64,000 nucleotides of DNA from JADKAV01 sp963769435 (GTDB taxonomy: Bacteria > Actinomycetota > Actinomycetes > S36-B12 > UBA10799), in assembly GCA_963769435.1 (NCBI GenBank), contig CAVYLN010000001.1, positions 1,048,865 to 1,112,864 on the forward strand, read 5' to 3'. This document shows positions 21,580-30,353 of this stretch, in pieces. Each line of letters begins with the position of its first letter. Position 1 is the stretch's first letter. The notes beneath the pieces were generated by a model. The model worked only from the letters and a program-made list of their open reading frames with translations, ran no database searches and was not told the origin of the DNA. Both the position numbers and the translations under genes were made by a program.

Positions 21580-22105
21580 ATGGGCAAGGCCGAGTTGCGC
21601 GCACAGACCTGCGTGCCGGTCGGGCTGCCGGGCACGAGCCGTCGGGCGACCTGGTCGACCGGGTGCTGGCACACGTGCCGCGCGGGTCGAGTGTGTGCTG
21701 CTACGTCTCCCTGCCCGGCGAGCCACCAACCGGCGAGGTCATCGAGGCCCTGCTCGCCCGCCGCGATTCGGTCTTCCTGCCGGTGGCCGGCGCCGATGGA
21801 GCGCCTGGAATGGGTGGCGGCGCTGGAATCCCGGCCCTGGGACGCGTGGGGACTGCCGGGGCGCCCGCCATGCCCGGCGCCCCGCGTAGACGTGTCCGGG
21901 GTGGACATCGTGGTGGTTCCGGCGCTGGCCATCACGCCGCGCGGTCAGCGGCTCGGTCAGGGTGGCGGTTACTACGACCGGTTCCTGCCCCGGGCACCCG
22001 CATGCCCGCACGCTGGCCCTGGTGTGGTCCGACGAGGTCCTCCCCGACGTGTTCGCGCAACCCCACGACGTCATCGTGGACGGGTGGGTGATCGCCGATG
22101 GCTGA
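21580..22105 (+). CDS. 5-formyltetrahydrofolate cyclo-ligase (about three frameshifts)
   Basis: Converts 5-formyl-THF to 5,10-methenyl-THF with ATP. The diagnostic C-terminal motif is clear: VVVPALAITPRGQRLGQGGG followed by YYDRFL. Before it, VSLPGEPPTGEVIEALLARR and later LALVWSDEVLPDVF and VDGWVIADG read in other frames, so the coding sequence switches frame about three times. It begins MGKAELRAQ at 21580. Its end overlaps the arfB start at 22098. Predicted length after correction is about 175 residues, slightly short for the family, so some N-terminal sequence may be misread. Confidence 0.78.
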
Positions 22106-22508
22106 CCCGACCTCGGACCTGTTCATCACCGACGAACTGACCATCCCCGCGACCGAACTGGCGTGGCGCTTCAGCCGCTCGTCCGGTCCGGGCGGCCAGT
22201 CGGTGAACACGGCCGACTCCCGGGTGGAACTGATCTGGGATCCCGCGACCTCGCACGTGCTGACGGGGTTCCAGCGCTCCCGCCTGCGCTCGCGGTTCGT
22301 GGTCGTCGCCTCCGAGCACCGGTCACAACTGCAGAACCGTCAGGCCGCTCGCCACCGACTGGTCCGCAAGGTGCAGTCCGCCCTCGCGGGACCGGCGAAG
22401 CGGCGTCGCCGCACGCGACCCACCGGCGCATCGGTGACGCGGCGCAGGGAGGCCAAGCGCAGGCGCTCGCAGTTGAAAGCGTCCCGGCGCCCACCTGGCG
22501 CCGAGTGA
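22098..22508 (+). CDS. arfB: Alternative ribosome-rescue factor ArfB-like peptidyl-tRNA hydrolase
   Basis: A 136-residue class I release-factor-like protein with the GGQ motif in SRSSGPGGQSVNT, followed by DSRVELIW. The C-terminal 50 residues are very basic (AKRRRRTRP, RRREAKRRRSQ). This is the ArfB/YaeJ/ICT1 arrangement, in which a basic tail enters the empty mRNA channel of stalled ribosomes and GGQ hydrolyses the peptidyl-tRNA. It lacks codon-recognition domains. The start overlaps the end of the cyclo-ligase gene, suggesting cotranscription. Confidence 0.9.
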   Translation: MADPTSDLFITDELTIPATELAWRFSRSSGPGGQSVNTADSRVELIWDPATSHVLTGFQRSRLRSRFVVVASEHRSQLQNRQAARHRLVRKVQSALAGPAKRRRRTRPTGASVTRRREAKRRRSQLKASRRPPGAE

Positions 22509-22546
22509 CGCGACCCCGGCAGGACCGCGGCCACTAGGCTGGCCGC

Positions 22547-23254
22547 ATGAGTCTGTATCCGCTGGCGTTGCTGCCACAGGTCACCGTTTCGCAAGGGCAG
22601 GCGCAGTTCCCGTTGAGCCCCGGGTCCGATCCCGAATACGGCGACGTCGCCGAGGTCGTCTCCGCGTTCGCCGAGCAGGGCGCAGCGTGGGTACATGTCG
22701 CCGACGCCGATGCCGCCGCCGGAACCGGCAACAACTACGCCGCCATCGCCAAGGTCCGCGCTGCGCATGTGCAGTTGTCCGCGAACATCAGCGACGAGAA
22801 GGCGTTCCAAGCAGCACTGCACGCCGACCCGAGCCGGATCGTCATCGAGCCCACGGACCTGACCTGGACCCAGAACACTCTGGGCAAGCACGCCGACCGA
22901 CTCGCCGTCGGGATGGACATCCGCGAACCCGGGGTGTTCGACGTGCGGGTGACCCTCGATCAGGCCGGGTGCACCCGCTACGTGGTGCGCGACGCGGCGA
23001 AGCACCACCACTGGAAGCACGAGGACCGCCACCTGCTGCGGGAGTTCTGCGAGCAGACGTCGAGCGCGGTCATGGCCAGCGGCGGCATCGCCCACCTCGA
23101 CGACCTGCACGAGTTGCACGAGTTGGTGCCGGTGGGCCTCGACGGGATCATTCTGAACGCGCCGCTGTACAACGGCGCGTTCACCTACGCGGAGGCGGTT
23201 GCCGCCGGCGCGGACCGCTTCGACATGTTCTTCTGGGGCCCGCCACAGCCGTAG
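22547..23254 (+). CDS. Divergent HisA/PriA-like TIM-barrel protein, probably altered active site
   Basis: A 235-residue protein clearly built like HisA/PriA: LLPQVTVSQGQAQF, YGDVAEVVSAFAEQGAAWVH, VADADAAAGTGNN, VGMDIREPGVF and ASGGIAHLDDLHEL. In true HisA/PriA the first strand ends in a catalytic Asp (usually VDV); here it is Thr (VTV). The KDGT loop is replaced by KHHHW, and the phosphate-binding VGKALY is LNAPLY. It ends in an unusual DMFFWGPPQP tail. It is therefore probably not the histidine or tryptophan isomerase itself but a paralogue of unknown activity. No other his genes are nearby. Frame intact. Confidence 0.75.
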   Translation: MSLYPLALLPQVTVSQGQAQFPLSPGSDPEYGDVAEVVSAFAEQGAAWVHVADADAAAGTGNNYAAIAKVRAAHVQLSANISDEKAFQAALHADPSRIVIEPTDLTWTQNTLGKHADRLAVGMDIREPGVFDVRVTLDQAGCTRYVVRDAAKHHHWKHEDRHLLREFCEQTSSAVMASGGIAHLDDLHELHELVPVGLDGIILNAPLYNGAFTYAEAVAAGADRFDMFFWGPPQP

Positions 23255-23264
23255 TGCTGCGCGC

Positions 23265-24896
23265 CTACTCCGCGCCGCGGAAGGACTGGGTGCCGATCCG
23301 CTCGGTGTAGACCATGATCCGGTCGCGGCCTCCGCGCTTGGCCGCGTACAGCGCGACGTCGGCGCATCTGCGCAGGTCGCTGCCGGTCGTGCCGTCCGTG
23401 GGGAACATCGCGAGCCCCGCGGACAGGGTGACGTGTGTCAGGCGGTTCCCGGAGGAGTTGCGGACCAACGGCGTGAACGCCGACCGGATCTCCTCGGCCC
23501 GCGCGAGGGAGACCGTGAGCGGGGCGGACGGCATGATGATCAGGAACTCCTCCCCGCCGTACCGGCACGCGATGTCGCCGGGACGCAGTTTCGCCCGCAC
23601 GAGGTCTCCGAACCAGCGCAGGACCTGGTCGCCGGCGGCATGGCCGTGTTCGTCGTTGAGGATCTTGAAGTTGTCGAGGTCGATCATGAGCAGGCTCAGC
23701 GGCACCCCCTCCCGCTGTGCGCGGCCCAGTTCCCGCCCGAGGGTCTCCTCCAGGTACCTGCGGTTGTACAGGCCGGTGAGCGGATCCCGCAGCGCTTGTT
23801 CGCGCAGACCGTCCTGCAGGTTCTCGATGGTGACCAGTTGGGCTTTCAACTGCTCGTTGGCCGCCCGCAGTTCCAGGTCCGCGATGCGCAGCTCGTTGAT
23901 GTCCCGCAGCACGAGCACGCGGCCTCGCACCCTCCCGCGGTCATCGGTCACCACGGCACGGCGGACGTCGACGTAGCGGGGCTCGGGGTGATCGATGAAG
24001 ACCTCGTTGTCGTCGAATTCGCTGGTCACGGTCGCCAGCAGCGTCGGCCAGCGTCGGAGCACCGATGCCGCCGACTGCCCGATGATCGGTTCGTGGATGC
24101 CCAGCCAGTGGAACAGGGACGCGTTGGCCATCGCGATCCGATTGGTCGAGTCGAGTACGAGCACGGCGTCGTGCAGGTTCTGCAGCACCGACTCCTGCGC
24201 GATGGGGACGACCGTGAGCAGGCCCTGACGCAGCAGACTCCAGGTGAGGCCGACCGCGGCAATCGTGAACGCGATCGGCGCCGGATCCTGGTCGGGGAAC
24301 GGGCTGAAACCGAACACGTAGGCCAGTGACCCCACGAACGGGAACAACGAGAAGAGCAGCACGGCGATGAACTGGCCGCGATAGCTCGAATCGTGACGTC
24401 CCACCGCGGCGATGAGGATCAGCACCCCGCCCAGAAGCATCAGGTAGCTGTACCCGATCACCAGGAAGAAGATCGGCCCGTGCGCGTACACCAGCGTGTT
24501 GCCGGCCTCCATCGTGAAGCCGGTCCACAACTCGTGGTGCAGGGAGTTGGTGGCCGCGGCGAGCACGCAGAAGGCGGGGACGATCCACAGGATCCAGCGC
24601 GGGCTCGGCGCCCATCGCTCACTCTGCGTGTACTCGACGGCGAAGAGGAAGAAGAAGACGGCGACGCTCAACGCGCCGGGGTAACTGAGGACGCTGAAGA
24701 AGATCTTGGCGTTCATCGCGACCACCATGGACTCGGCCGCCGCGGCGAGGGTCCACACCAGCATCGCCACCAGCAGACCCACGATCGGACGCCCACCCAC
24801 CGCCCCCCGCCGCGGCCAGACCACGGCCAGCGCGACGACCATGCTGCAGGCGGCCAGAAGCAGAGAGACGCCGTACGCGGTCCACTGCCAACCCAT
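23265..24896 (-). CDS. Membrane-bound diguanylate cyclase (7TM sensor, PAS, GGDEF)
   Basis: A 543-residue protein. Roughly residues 1-225 hold seven hydrophobic segments resembling the histidine-kinase-type 7TM N-terminal sensor. A PAS domain follows (NLHDAVLVLDSTNRIAMANA), then a short coiled linker (LELRAANEQLKAQLVTIENL) and a GGDEF domain with DPLTGLYNRRYLE and active-site YGGEEF. An RxxD product-inhibition site (RPGD) lies five residues before GGEEF, so it should make c-di-GMP and be feedback inhibited, unlike the GGDEF domain at 2 kb. ATG 24896 is preferred over GTG 24902. Convergent with the HisA-like gene. Confidence 0.88.
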   Translation of the reverse strand: MGWQWTAYGVSLLLAACSMVVALAVVWPRRGAVGGRPIVGLLVAMLVWTLAAAAESMVVAMNAKIFFSVLSYPGALSVAVFFFLFAVEYTQSERWAPSPRWILWIVPAFCVLAAATNSLHHELWTGFTMEAGNTLVYAHGPIFFLVIGYSYLMLLGGVLILIAAVGRHDSSYRGQFIAVLLFSLFPFVGSLAYVFGFSPFPDQDPAPIAFTIAAVGLTWSLLRQGLLTVVPIAQESVLQNLHDAVLVLDSTNRIAMANASLFHWLGIHEPIIGQSAASVLRRWPTLLATVTSEFDDNEVFIDHPEPRYVDVRRAVVTDDRGRVRGRVLVLRDINELRIADLELRAANEQLKAQLVTIENLQDGLREQALRDPLTGLYNRRYLEETLGRELGRAQREGVPLSLLMIDLDNFKILNDEHGHAAGDQVLRWFGDLVRAKLRPGDIACRYGGEEFLIIMPSAPLTVSLARAEEIRSAFTPLVRNSSGNRLTHVTLSAGLAMFPTDGTTGSDLRRCADVALYAAKRGGRDRIMVYTERIGTQSFRGAE

Positions 24897-24951
24897 AGTC
24901 ACAGGGTAGGTGGCGTGTCGTCCTGCTGCCGTTCCAGCGGAACCGCCGGGA

Positions 24952-26544
24952 CTATCCGCGTGCCCCCACTTCAGGGGTCTGCGCGTCTTCTGACTCGTAC
25001 TCGGCCAGCAGCGCGTGCTCCCCCGCCTTGTCCGGGTACCGCCACCACGTCACCAACGCGCCGATCAGGATCGCGACGATGCCCGCGGCATACGCCCAGT
25101 TCGCACCCTGCAGGAAGGCGGTTTTTGCGGCTGCTTCGATGGCATCGCTGTACTGCGGGTACTGCTGCGCGACGGCCTCGGCGCCGGCGTACGACTTCTG
25201 CAACTGCGCCTCGACGTCGTCGGTGACACGGGCGGCATCCGGGGAGTTGGCCACTGCTGCGGCGATGGCCGTTCCGTAACCCACAGTGAGCAACGCCCCG
25301 AGCACCGACTGCATCACCGCACCCCCGAGGTCGCGCTGCAGGTCCGCGGTGCCCGATGCCATGCCCGCCCGGTGGACCGGGACCGACGCGGTCAGCGAGT
25401 GCGACGCGGGGGTGCCGGCCAGTCCCACTCCGAGCCCGATGAACAGGTAGGCCAGGGCGATCGCCCAGTAGGACGTCTTCTCGTCCCACAGCAGCAGCAT
25501 GACCGTGAAGGCGAGGACGAAGAACAGGTAGCCCACCATGAGGGTCATCCGGGATCCGAGGCCGACCACCATCCGCGCGGACAACCCGGCGACCGCGACC
25601 ATCGCCACCGACATCGGGATCACGGACGCCCCCGAGGCCAGCGTGTTGTAGCCGAGTACGTTCTGCAGGAACTGCTGGCCGATGTACATCGTGCCCATCA
25701 GGGTCCCGAACACGATGATGCCGGCGACCGCTGCGACCCAGAAGATCCGTCGTTTGGCGATATCGAGGTCGTACAGCGGGTTCGTCGCGCGCCGCTGCCG
25801 GGCGATGAAGGCCACCGCGGACACCACGGTGATCGCCGCCAGGATCAGTGCCAGCGTCAGACCGTCGGGCATCGGCGCGAAGTTGATCGACATGACCAGC
25901 GCCGCGACCAGCACCACGGACAGGACTCCCCCGAGATGGTCGATCGGCTCGGTGGTCTCGTTGACGTGCGCGGGCACTTCCTTCATCGCCAGCACGAACG
26001 CGACCAGCGCCAACGGGACCGTGACCAGGAACACCGAACCCCACCAGTAGTGCTCGAGCAGCCAGCCCGCCGCCAGCGGACCCAGCACCATCACGCCACT
26101 GCCGATCGCGGACCACTTCGCGATGGCCGCGGTGCGCGCCGGGCCGTCGGCCCACAGCGCGGCGATCAGCGCCAGCGTCGTCGGGTAGGCCATCCCCGCG
26201 CACACCCCGCCGAAGATCCGCGCCACGATCAGCACCGACTCGGTCCATGCGAAGGCGGCCAGCAACGCCGCCGGGATCGACAGCCCGGTGCCGACCAGCA
26301 GCAGCAGTTTGCGTCCGTACCGGTCGCCGATCGCCCCCAGGTAGACCACCGACGCGGCCAGTCCCAGAGAGAACCCGACCGCGATCAGGTTCAGCGAGGT
26401 CTGGCTGGCGTCGAAGGCACGCCCGATGGACGGCAGCGCGACGTTGGCGACCGCGAGGTTCAGGTTCGCGACTCCGGCCACCGCGATCAGCGTGGCGAGC
26501 ACGACCCCGGCCCGGGGCGGGGCGTCGGATTGGGTCTGGATCAC
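24952..26544 (-). CDS. MFS drug transporter, DHA2 (EmrB/QacA) type
   Basis: A 530-residue major facilitator protein with about 14 membrane segments, the DHA2 size. Motif A appears as GAIGDRYGRKLLLLVG between helices 2 and 3. Helix 5 has GPLAAGWLLEHYWWGSVFLV, the motif C-like region with the WR/WW-SxFLVTVP signature of this family. Its late periplasmic segment (LQKSYAGAEAVAQQYPQYS) precedes the last helix and is typical of actinobacterial members. Expected to export hydrophobic drugs by proton antiport; the substrate is unknown. It follows 26563-27333 on the same strand with a 19-base gap, suggesting an operon. Confidence 0.85.
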   Translation of the reverse strand: MIQTQSDAPPRAGVVLATLIAVAGVANLNLAVANVALPSIGRAFDASQTSLNLIAVGFSLGLAASVVYLGAIGDRYGRKLLLLVGTGLSIPAALLAAFAWTESVLIVARIFGGVCAGMAYPTTLALIAALWADGPARTAAIAKWSAIGSGVMVLGPLAAGWLLEHYWWGSVFLVTVPLALVAFVLAMKEVPAHVNETTEPIDHLGGVLSVVLVAALVMSINFAPMPDGLTLALILAAITVVSAVAFIARQRRATNPLYDLDIAKRRIFWVAAVAGIIVFGTLMGTMYIGQQFLQNVLGYNTLASGASVIPMSVAMVAVAGLSARMVVGLGSRMTLMVGYLFFVLAFTVMLLLWDEKTSYWAIALAYLFIGLGVGLAGTPASHSLTASVPVHRAGMASGTADLQRDLGGAVMQSVLGALLTVGYGTAIAAAVANSPDAARVTDDVEAQLQKSYAGAEAVAQQYPQYSDAIEAAAKTAFLQGANWAYAAGIVAILIGALVTWWRYPDKAGEHALLAEYESEDAQTPEVGARG

Positions 26545-26562
26545 GAGGGCAAATATCGCAGG

Positions 26563-27333
26563 TCAGCGTGCTGGATGCGCCTCGCCGGCTTGCGCCAGTG
26601 TTTCGGCCAGCCACAGGTCGAGCATCCATTCCCCGTCCAGCGCGGAGCCCTTCCGGTCGACGCGGATCCCGCCGGGGCCCGCCTCCACGTGCACCTTCCG
26701 CCAGCGCGGGTCCTGCGGCACCCGGCGCAGGGCTTCGAGCGCCCACTGCGGTGCCGGTGCTGCCGGTTCGATCCGGTCCGAGCCGGCAGCCGCGGTGAAC
26801 GCCTGCGTGGGGGCGGCGACCAGCACCGCGGTGCTCCCGGCATTCATGTCGACGGTGACGGCACGTCCGTGGCGCATCCCCTCCATCGTCGTCGGCCCGA
26901 CGAGGTGGTGTCCGACACCGCCAGTGCCCACCCGCGGCAACAGGATCGACTGCGGGGTGGCGGTGATCTCCAGCCCGAGACCCGAGTTGTAGTCGTCGGT
27001 GGCCCGCCGTGCCCGGCGCAGGTTCCGAGGCAACAGGATCGCCATCACGACGACTATGGCCAGACCCGGAAGGGCCGCCACCGGGATCCCCGGTCCGGTC
27101 GCCCCGAGGGGCTGCCAGACCGCGGTCACGGTGCCGCTGATGTACAGATAGCCGCCCAGCGGCAGCAGGATCGCCATCAACGCGGTCGGGATGAACAGCC
27201 CCACCGACTGCCGGTGGGCACTTTGCGCGCCGTCGCGTGCCCGCTGCCCGTCGGCGCCGGGGAGGGTGAGCAGTTCCCGCAGGCCCTCGGTGGTCTCGGG
27301 CAGGCCCTGCGGTCGGGTCGAGCGGTGGCTCAC
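26563..27333 (-). CDS. Hypothetical membrane protein with two central helices
   Basis: A 256-residue protein of unrecognised family. About 45 charged N-terminal residues precede two membrane segments (SVGLFIPTALMAILLPLGGY and VAALPGLAIVVVMAILLPRN). A soluble C-terminal region of about 150 residues follows, with a PH-like or beta-rich look (YNSGLGLEITATPQSI, WRKVHVEAGPGG). The GTG start overlaps the stop of the small membrane gene upstream (GTGA), so the two are coupled. The DHA2 transporter gene follows directly. A helper role for the transporter is possible but not shown. Confidence 0.55.
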   Translation of the reverse strand: MSHRSTRPQGLPETTEGLRELLTLPGADGQRARDGAQSAHRQSVGLFIPTALMAILLPLGGYLYISGTVTAVWQPLGATGPGIPVAALPGLAIVVVMAILLPRNLRRARRATDDYNSGLGLEITATPQSILLPRVGTGGVGHHLVGPTTMEGMRHGRAVTVDMNAGSTAVLVAAPTQAFTAAAGSDRIEPAAPAPQWALEALRRVPQDPRWRKVHVEAGPGGIRVDRKGSALDGEWMLDLWLAETLAQAGEAHPAR

Positions 27334-27544
27334 TTGCGGAACTCCCCGGTTTCGCCGACGCCAGGCCGAACGCCTGCATGACGATGATTCCCAGCAGGTA
27401 GATCCCGATGGCCGCACCGAACACGACATACGGCGGTTCGTCGCCGGGTTGGTAGTTCAGGCCGACCCGCAGAACGACAGCCACGATCGCGAGCAGCCCG
27501 CCGACCACCCAGAGCCGGTAGAACCATGAGCGTTGCCAGAGCAC
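27330..27544 (-). CDS. Small two-helix membrane protein (probable frameshift)
   Basis: Short protein of about 70 residues starting MLWQRSWFYRLWVVGG, with one helix at residues 12-28 and a second (VVFGAAIGIYLLGIIVMQAF). After MQAFG the original frame runs into a long meaningless overlap with the next gene. Shifting by one base near 27360 gives GVGETGEFRK and a stop that overlaps the next start as GTGA. That tidy overlap is the reason for placing the end here. Function unknown; coupled to the 256-residue membrane protein. Confidence 0.5.
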
Positions 27545-27584
27545 GCGCTGAGTGTGACAGGTGTGGGGGCGGTTGTGAAGCCCG

Positions 27585-28235
27585 TCAGCGCAGCGCCGAG
27601 ACCACGAGCACGATGCTGAAGAAGAAGGCTATGCCGGCGTTGATCTGGTGACTGTAGGTTGTGGCGACGTGGTTCATCCGCGCCAGACCCGGCGCGGCAC
27701 GACGCCCGAGCAGCGTGGTGGCGAGCACGGGCAACAGCACCGGCAGCAAAGTGATCACGAAGACCATGGCGAGCAGGAGCATTTTCTGGTCACCGGGCAG
27801 CCCCGAGGTCACCGTCAGGTGCGAGGCGGGCAGCACCAGGACCAGTGACGACGCGTTGCTGGCCATCGCCGTGAAACCAACGCCGACGAACAGGCCCGGA
27901 CCGGCCTCCTGGAGTTTTCGCGGGGGTGGTTTCGGTGGGTCGTGCCGGCGTCTCACGGACCGCACCCCGAGCAGCAGCAACAGGGCGGCGGCGAGGAGTT
28001 TGATCCCGCGCTCGAAGCCGTTCTGGGCTCCGGTCACCAGGTCGAGACCACGCGCGACCGTGGCCAGAACGATCATGTAGGCCAGCAGGAAAGCGGCCGC
28101 CCCGGCACACATCGCCCATGCCCGCTGCAGCGGCGATTGGGCCCCCGCCAGGATCATCAACTGCAGGGTGAGCAGCGTCGGACTGACAGCCGCACCGAGT
28201 GCGAGTGGCAGGACGACCGACAACGTGTTGCCCAC
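27585..28235 (-). CDS. GAP-family (Sap-like) membrane protein, second copy
   Basis: A 216-residue protein with six hydrophobic segments and the same layout as the protein at 16842. It has an opening helix with a central Pro (LGAAVSPTLLTLQLMIL), a basic middle loop (RSVRRRHDPPKPPPRKLQE) and a C-terminal helix pair. GAP/Sap proteins in mycobacteria are linked to surface-lipid export. It stands alone, about 40 bases from the small membrane gene and the same distance from the DUF427 gene. Frame intact. Confidence 0.65.
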   Translation of the reverse strand: MGNTLSVVLPLALGAAVSPTLLTLQLMILAGAQSPLQRAWAMCAGAAAFLLAYMIVLATVARGLDLVTGAQNGFERGIKLLAAALLLLLGVRSVRRRHDPPKPPPRKLQEAGPGLFVGVGFTAMASNASSLVLVLPASHLTVTSGLPGDQKMLLLAMVFVITLLPVLLPVLATTLLGRRAAPGLARMNHVATTYSHQINAGIAFFFSIVLVVSALR

Positions 28236-28278
28236 GGCTGGAGCCTAGGGTCGCAGGGGCGACCGTCGCAGGGCCGGG

Positions 28279-28785
28279 CTACCAGCCCTCGGTGCCGGGC
28301 GCCCCTTTGTACGGTCCGGCGATCCGGGAGGTGGGCCAGTCGCCGTAGAAGGTGCTCTGCAGCGCGATGACCTTCTCACCGGCCACCTCACACAGATCGA
28401 CCTTCTGCGGGTAGAAGCACACCGCATTGGTCAAGGTCTCGTAGCCCGGGGTCGGGCTTGCGTACCACCAGCCGACCAGGCTGACCAGTGGGCTGTCGGG
28501 CAGTTGCAGGTCGGCGTAACTGGCGACCCCTTTGTACTCACAGACGGTCCGGTGCTGAACCTCCTGCAGGAACGTCCAGTCCACGTCCGCCGCGGGGATG
28601 TAGTACGCGGGGGCATGCGCGGTCTCCAGGACCCGCAGCGCATGTTTGGTCTCCGCGATCAGGTGACCGCGGTGGACCACCCGCACGACCTCGTCAGTGG
28701 GCACCACCACGGGCGGACGGGGGTAGTCCCACACCGATTCCTGACCCGGCCCGACCGGGTCCCGCCGGGGCTTTCGCATCCACAT
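28279..28785 (-). CDS. DUF427 family protein
   Basis: A 168-residue protein with the DUF427 core: VWDYPRPPVV, GHLIAETKHALRVLETAHAP, YYIPAADVDWTFL, TVCEYKGVASY and late NAVCFYPQKVDLCEVAGEKV. DUF427 proteins are small beta-rich proteins common in actinobacteria and rhizobia; their role is unknown. The ATG at 28785 is chosen over upstream codons because the conserved region begins shortly after it. It is divergent from the DCC gene with 63 bases between them. Frame intact. Confidence 0.8.
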   Translation of the reverse strand: MWMRKPRRDPVGPGQESVWDYPRPPVVVPTDEVVRVVHRGHLIAETKHALRVLETAHAPAYYIPAADVDWTFLQEVQHRTVCEYKGVASYADLQLPDSPLVSLVGWWYASPTPGYETLTNAVCFYPQKVDLCEVAGEKVIALQSTFYGDWPTSRIAGPYKGAPGTEGW

Positions 28786-28848
28786 GACTTTCAGCGTGCA
28801 TCCGGCGGCTGGTTTGCGCAATTTCTCAGCAACCGGACAATCGAAGAC

Positions 28849-29178
28849 ATGGCCACGGTGGTTTTCGACGGGTACTGCAACCTGTGCAACGCCACGGTCG
28901 GTTTCCTCCAGCGCTACGCGCGCCCGGGAGCCCTCGAATACGTCGCCAACCCCGCTGCCGATCAGACCACTGTCACAGTCATCGATGGCGGCCGCGAGTA
29001 CACCCGCTCCGACGCGGTGCTGCACCTGCTGCCCTACCTGCGCCGGCCCTGGCCCGCGCTGCGGGTGTTCGCGGTCGTGCCGCGGCCGGTCCGCGACGCC
29101 GTCTACGACTGGGTCGCTGCCAACCGCTACCGGTGGTTCGGCCGGCGGGACACCTGCGCGGTGCCGGCGGTGCGCTGA
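28849..29178 (+). CDS. DCC-family thiol-disulfide oxidoreductase-like protein
   Basis: A 109-residue member of the DCC family, named for the Asp-x-x-Cys-x-x-Cys motif seen here as FDGYCNLCNATV near residue 8. Further family features are the ADxxTVTVIDGG region and a C-terminal RYRWFGRRDTC with a third Cys. The fold is thioredoxin-like and the role is presumed redox but unproven. The gene is followed by palindromic repeat B2 and then the convergent glycerate kinase. Confidence 0.82.
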   Translation: MATVVFDGYCNLCNATVGFLQRYARPGALEYVANPAADQTTVTVIDGGREYTRSDAVLHLLPYLRRPWPALRVFAVVPRPVRDAVYDWVAANRYRWFGRRDTCAVPAVR

Positions 29179-29229
29179 CCGGCCCCGGTGCGCCCGGGCG
29201 CCGCCGCCGGCCGCCGGTGCGGCCCCGGT

Positions 29230-29304
29230 GCACGAGGTTGGAGGTTGTGCACGAGGTTGGAGAACACACGCGTGTGTTCTCCAACGCGGTGAACAGACTC
29301 CAAC
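29230..29304. repeat. Nested palindromic intergenic repeat, family B copy 2
   Basis: Same design as 11164-11262. The left arm starts at 29237 (GTTGGAGGTTGTGCAC, then GTTGGAGAACACACG) and the mirror ends at 29304. The centre GAACACACGCGTGTGTTC is a perfect 18-base palindrome. The outermost right unit has diverged (GACTCCAAC). It lies between convergent genes (DCC and glycerate kinase). Confidence 0.85.
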
Positions 29305-29359
29305 GCTCGCGGCCGCTGGGGCCAACGCCACGGCCGCGGTGCCCCAACGCCCCGCTGCG

Positions 29360-30348
29360 TCACCGCGCTGGACGCGCCGCCGCAACCGTCGCCGCAAGCT
29401 CCTCGAGCGCGGCAGCCGGCTCGGCGAACGCCCGCTGCTTCCCCGACCTGCTCGACCAGGGAGTAGGCGGCCAGCGGCGGGTCCGCGATGTCGACCCGGC
29501 CCGCGAGCACGATCGACCTGCACCTCACCGGCCGCCTCCCGTACCCCGCTGACGACCTTGCCGTGCAACGACTGCCAGTCGAACTTCCCTTCGCCGGTGA
29601 TGACCAGGTCCGCCCCGTCACAGGCATCCGCGAGGCCGACCGCGCGCATCACCAGATCCACCCCGGATACCCGCCGGCCCCCGAGCAGCATCAGCCCGTA
29701 TCCGAGCCCACCGGCGGCACCGGCCCCGGGCGCATCGGCCAGGCCCGGATCCTGCTCGGCCCACGCCTGCATCCGTTCCTCCAACTCGGGCAGCTGCGCC
29801 GTGGACGCGCCCTTCTGCACGGCGAAACCGTAGGTGGCACCCTTCGGCCCGAGCAACGGACTGTCCACATCCGTGGCCAGCACCAGCCCCGGAACGTTCC
29901 GGCCACCGAGGACCTGCACCGCACCCCGCCCACCGTCGTTGGTGCCCGAACCGCCGAGCCCGACCACGATCGTGTCCGCCCCGGCCGCGGCCGCGATGAG
30001 TTGCCCGACGCCGGAGGTCGAGGCCCGCCACGGGTCCCGCTCGTCGGGTGTGAGTAGGGCCAGTCCGTTGGCCTGAGCGGCCTCGATGTAGGCGGTGCCG
30101 TCCACCTCGAGCCACGTGGCGACCACCGGACGACCCAGCGGATCGTCGACGGTCTGCTCGTGCAGGACGCCGCCGAGGGTGGCGTGGAGCACCTCGACGA
30201 AACCCGGGCCACCGTCGGCCAGCGGGATCTGGGTGATCTCGTCGTGCGGGCGCCGGTCGTGCCAGCCCTCCGCGATCGCCTCCGCCGCCTCGACCGCGGA
30301 CAAGGTGCCCGCGAACTTGTCGGGGCAGACGACCAGGCGCACGGTCAC
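29360..30348 (-). CDS. glxK: Glycerate kinase (about two frameshifts)
   Basis: Phosphorylates glycerate. The N-terminus LVVCPDKFAGTLSAVEAAEA matches the GarK/GlxK family PDSFKGSLSA pattern. PLADGGPG, VVGLGGSGTNDGG, GAAGGLGYGL and DLVITGEGKFDWQSLHGKV follow in order. After that, GEVQ should continue SIVLAGRVDI, which reads only after deleting one G near 29517. A further shift gives the C-terminal helix AFAEPAAALEELAATVAAA and a stop at 29360. Corrected length is about 329 residues, short of the usual 370-380, so some loss is possible. It lies 5 bases after the peroxidase gene's stop, on the same strand. Confidence 0.83.
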
Positions 30349-30353
30349 CCAGG

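Noticed and set aside
24971..27544. 857-codon minus-strand frame spanning the transporter and hypothetical genes
   Set aside because: Only the first 60 codons (small membrane protein) look like protein; the rest is an out-of-frame shadow.
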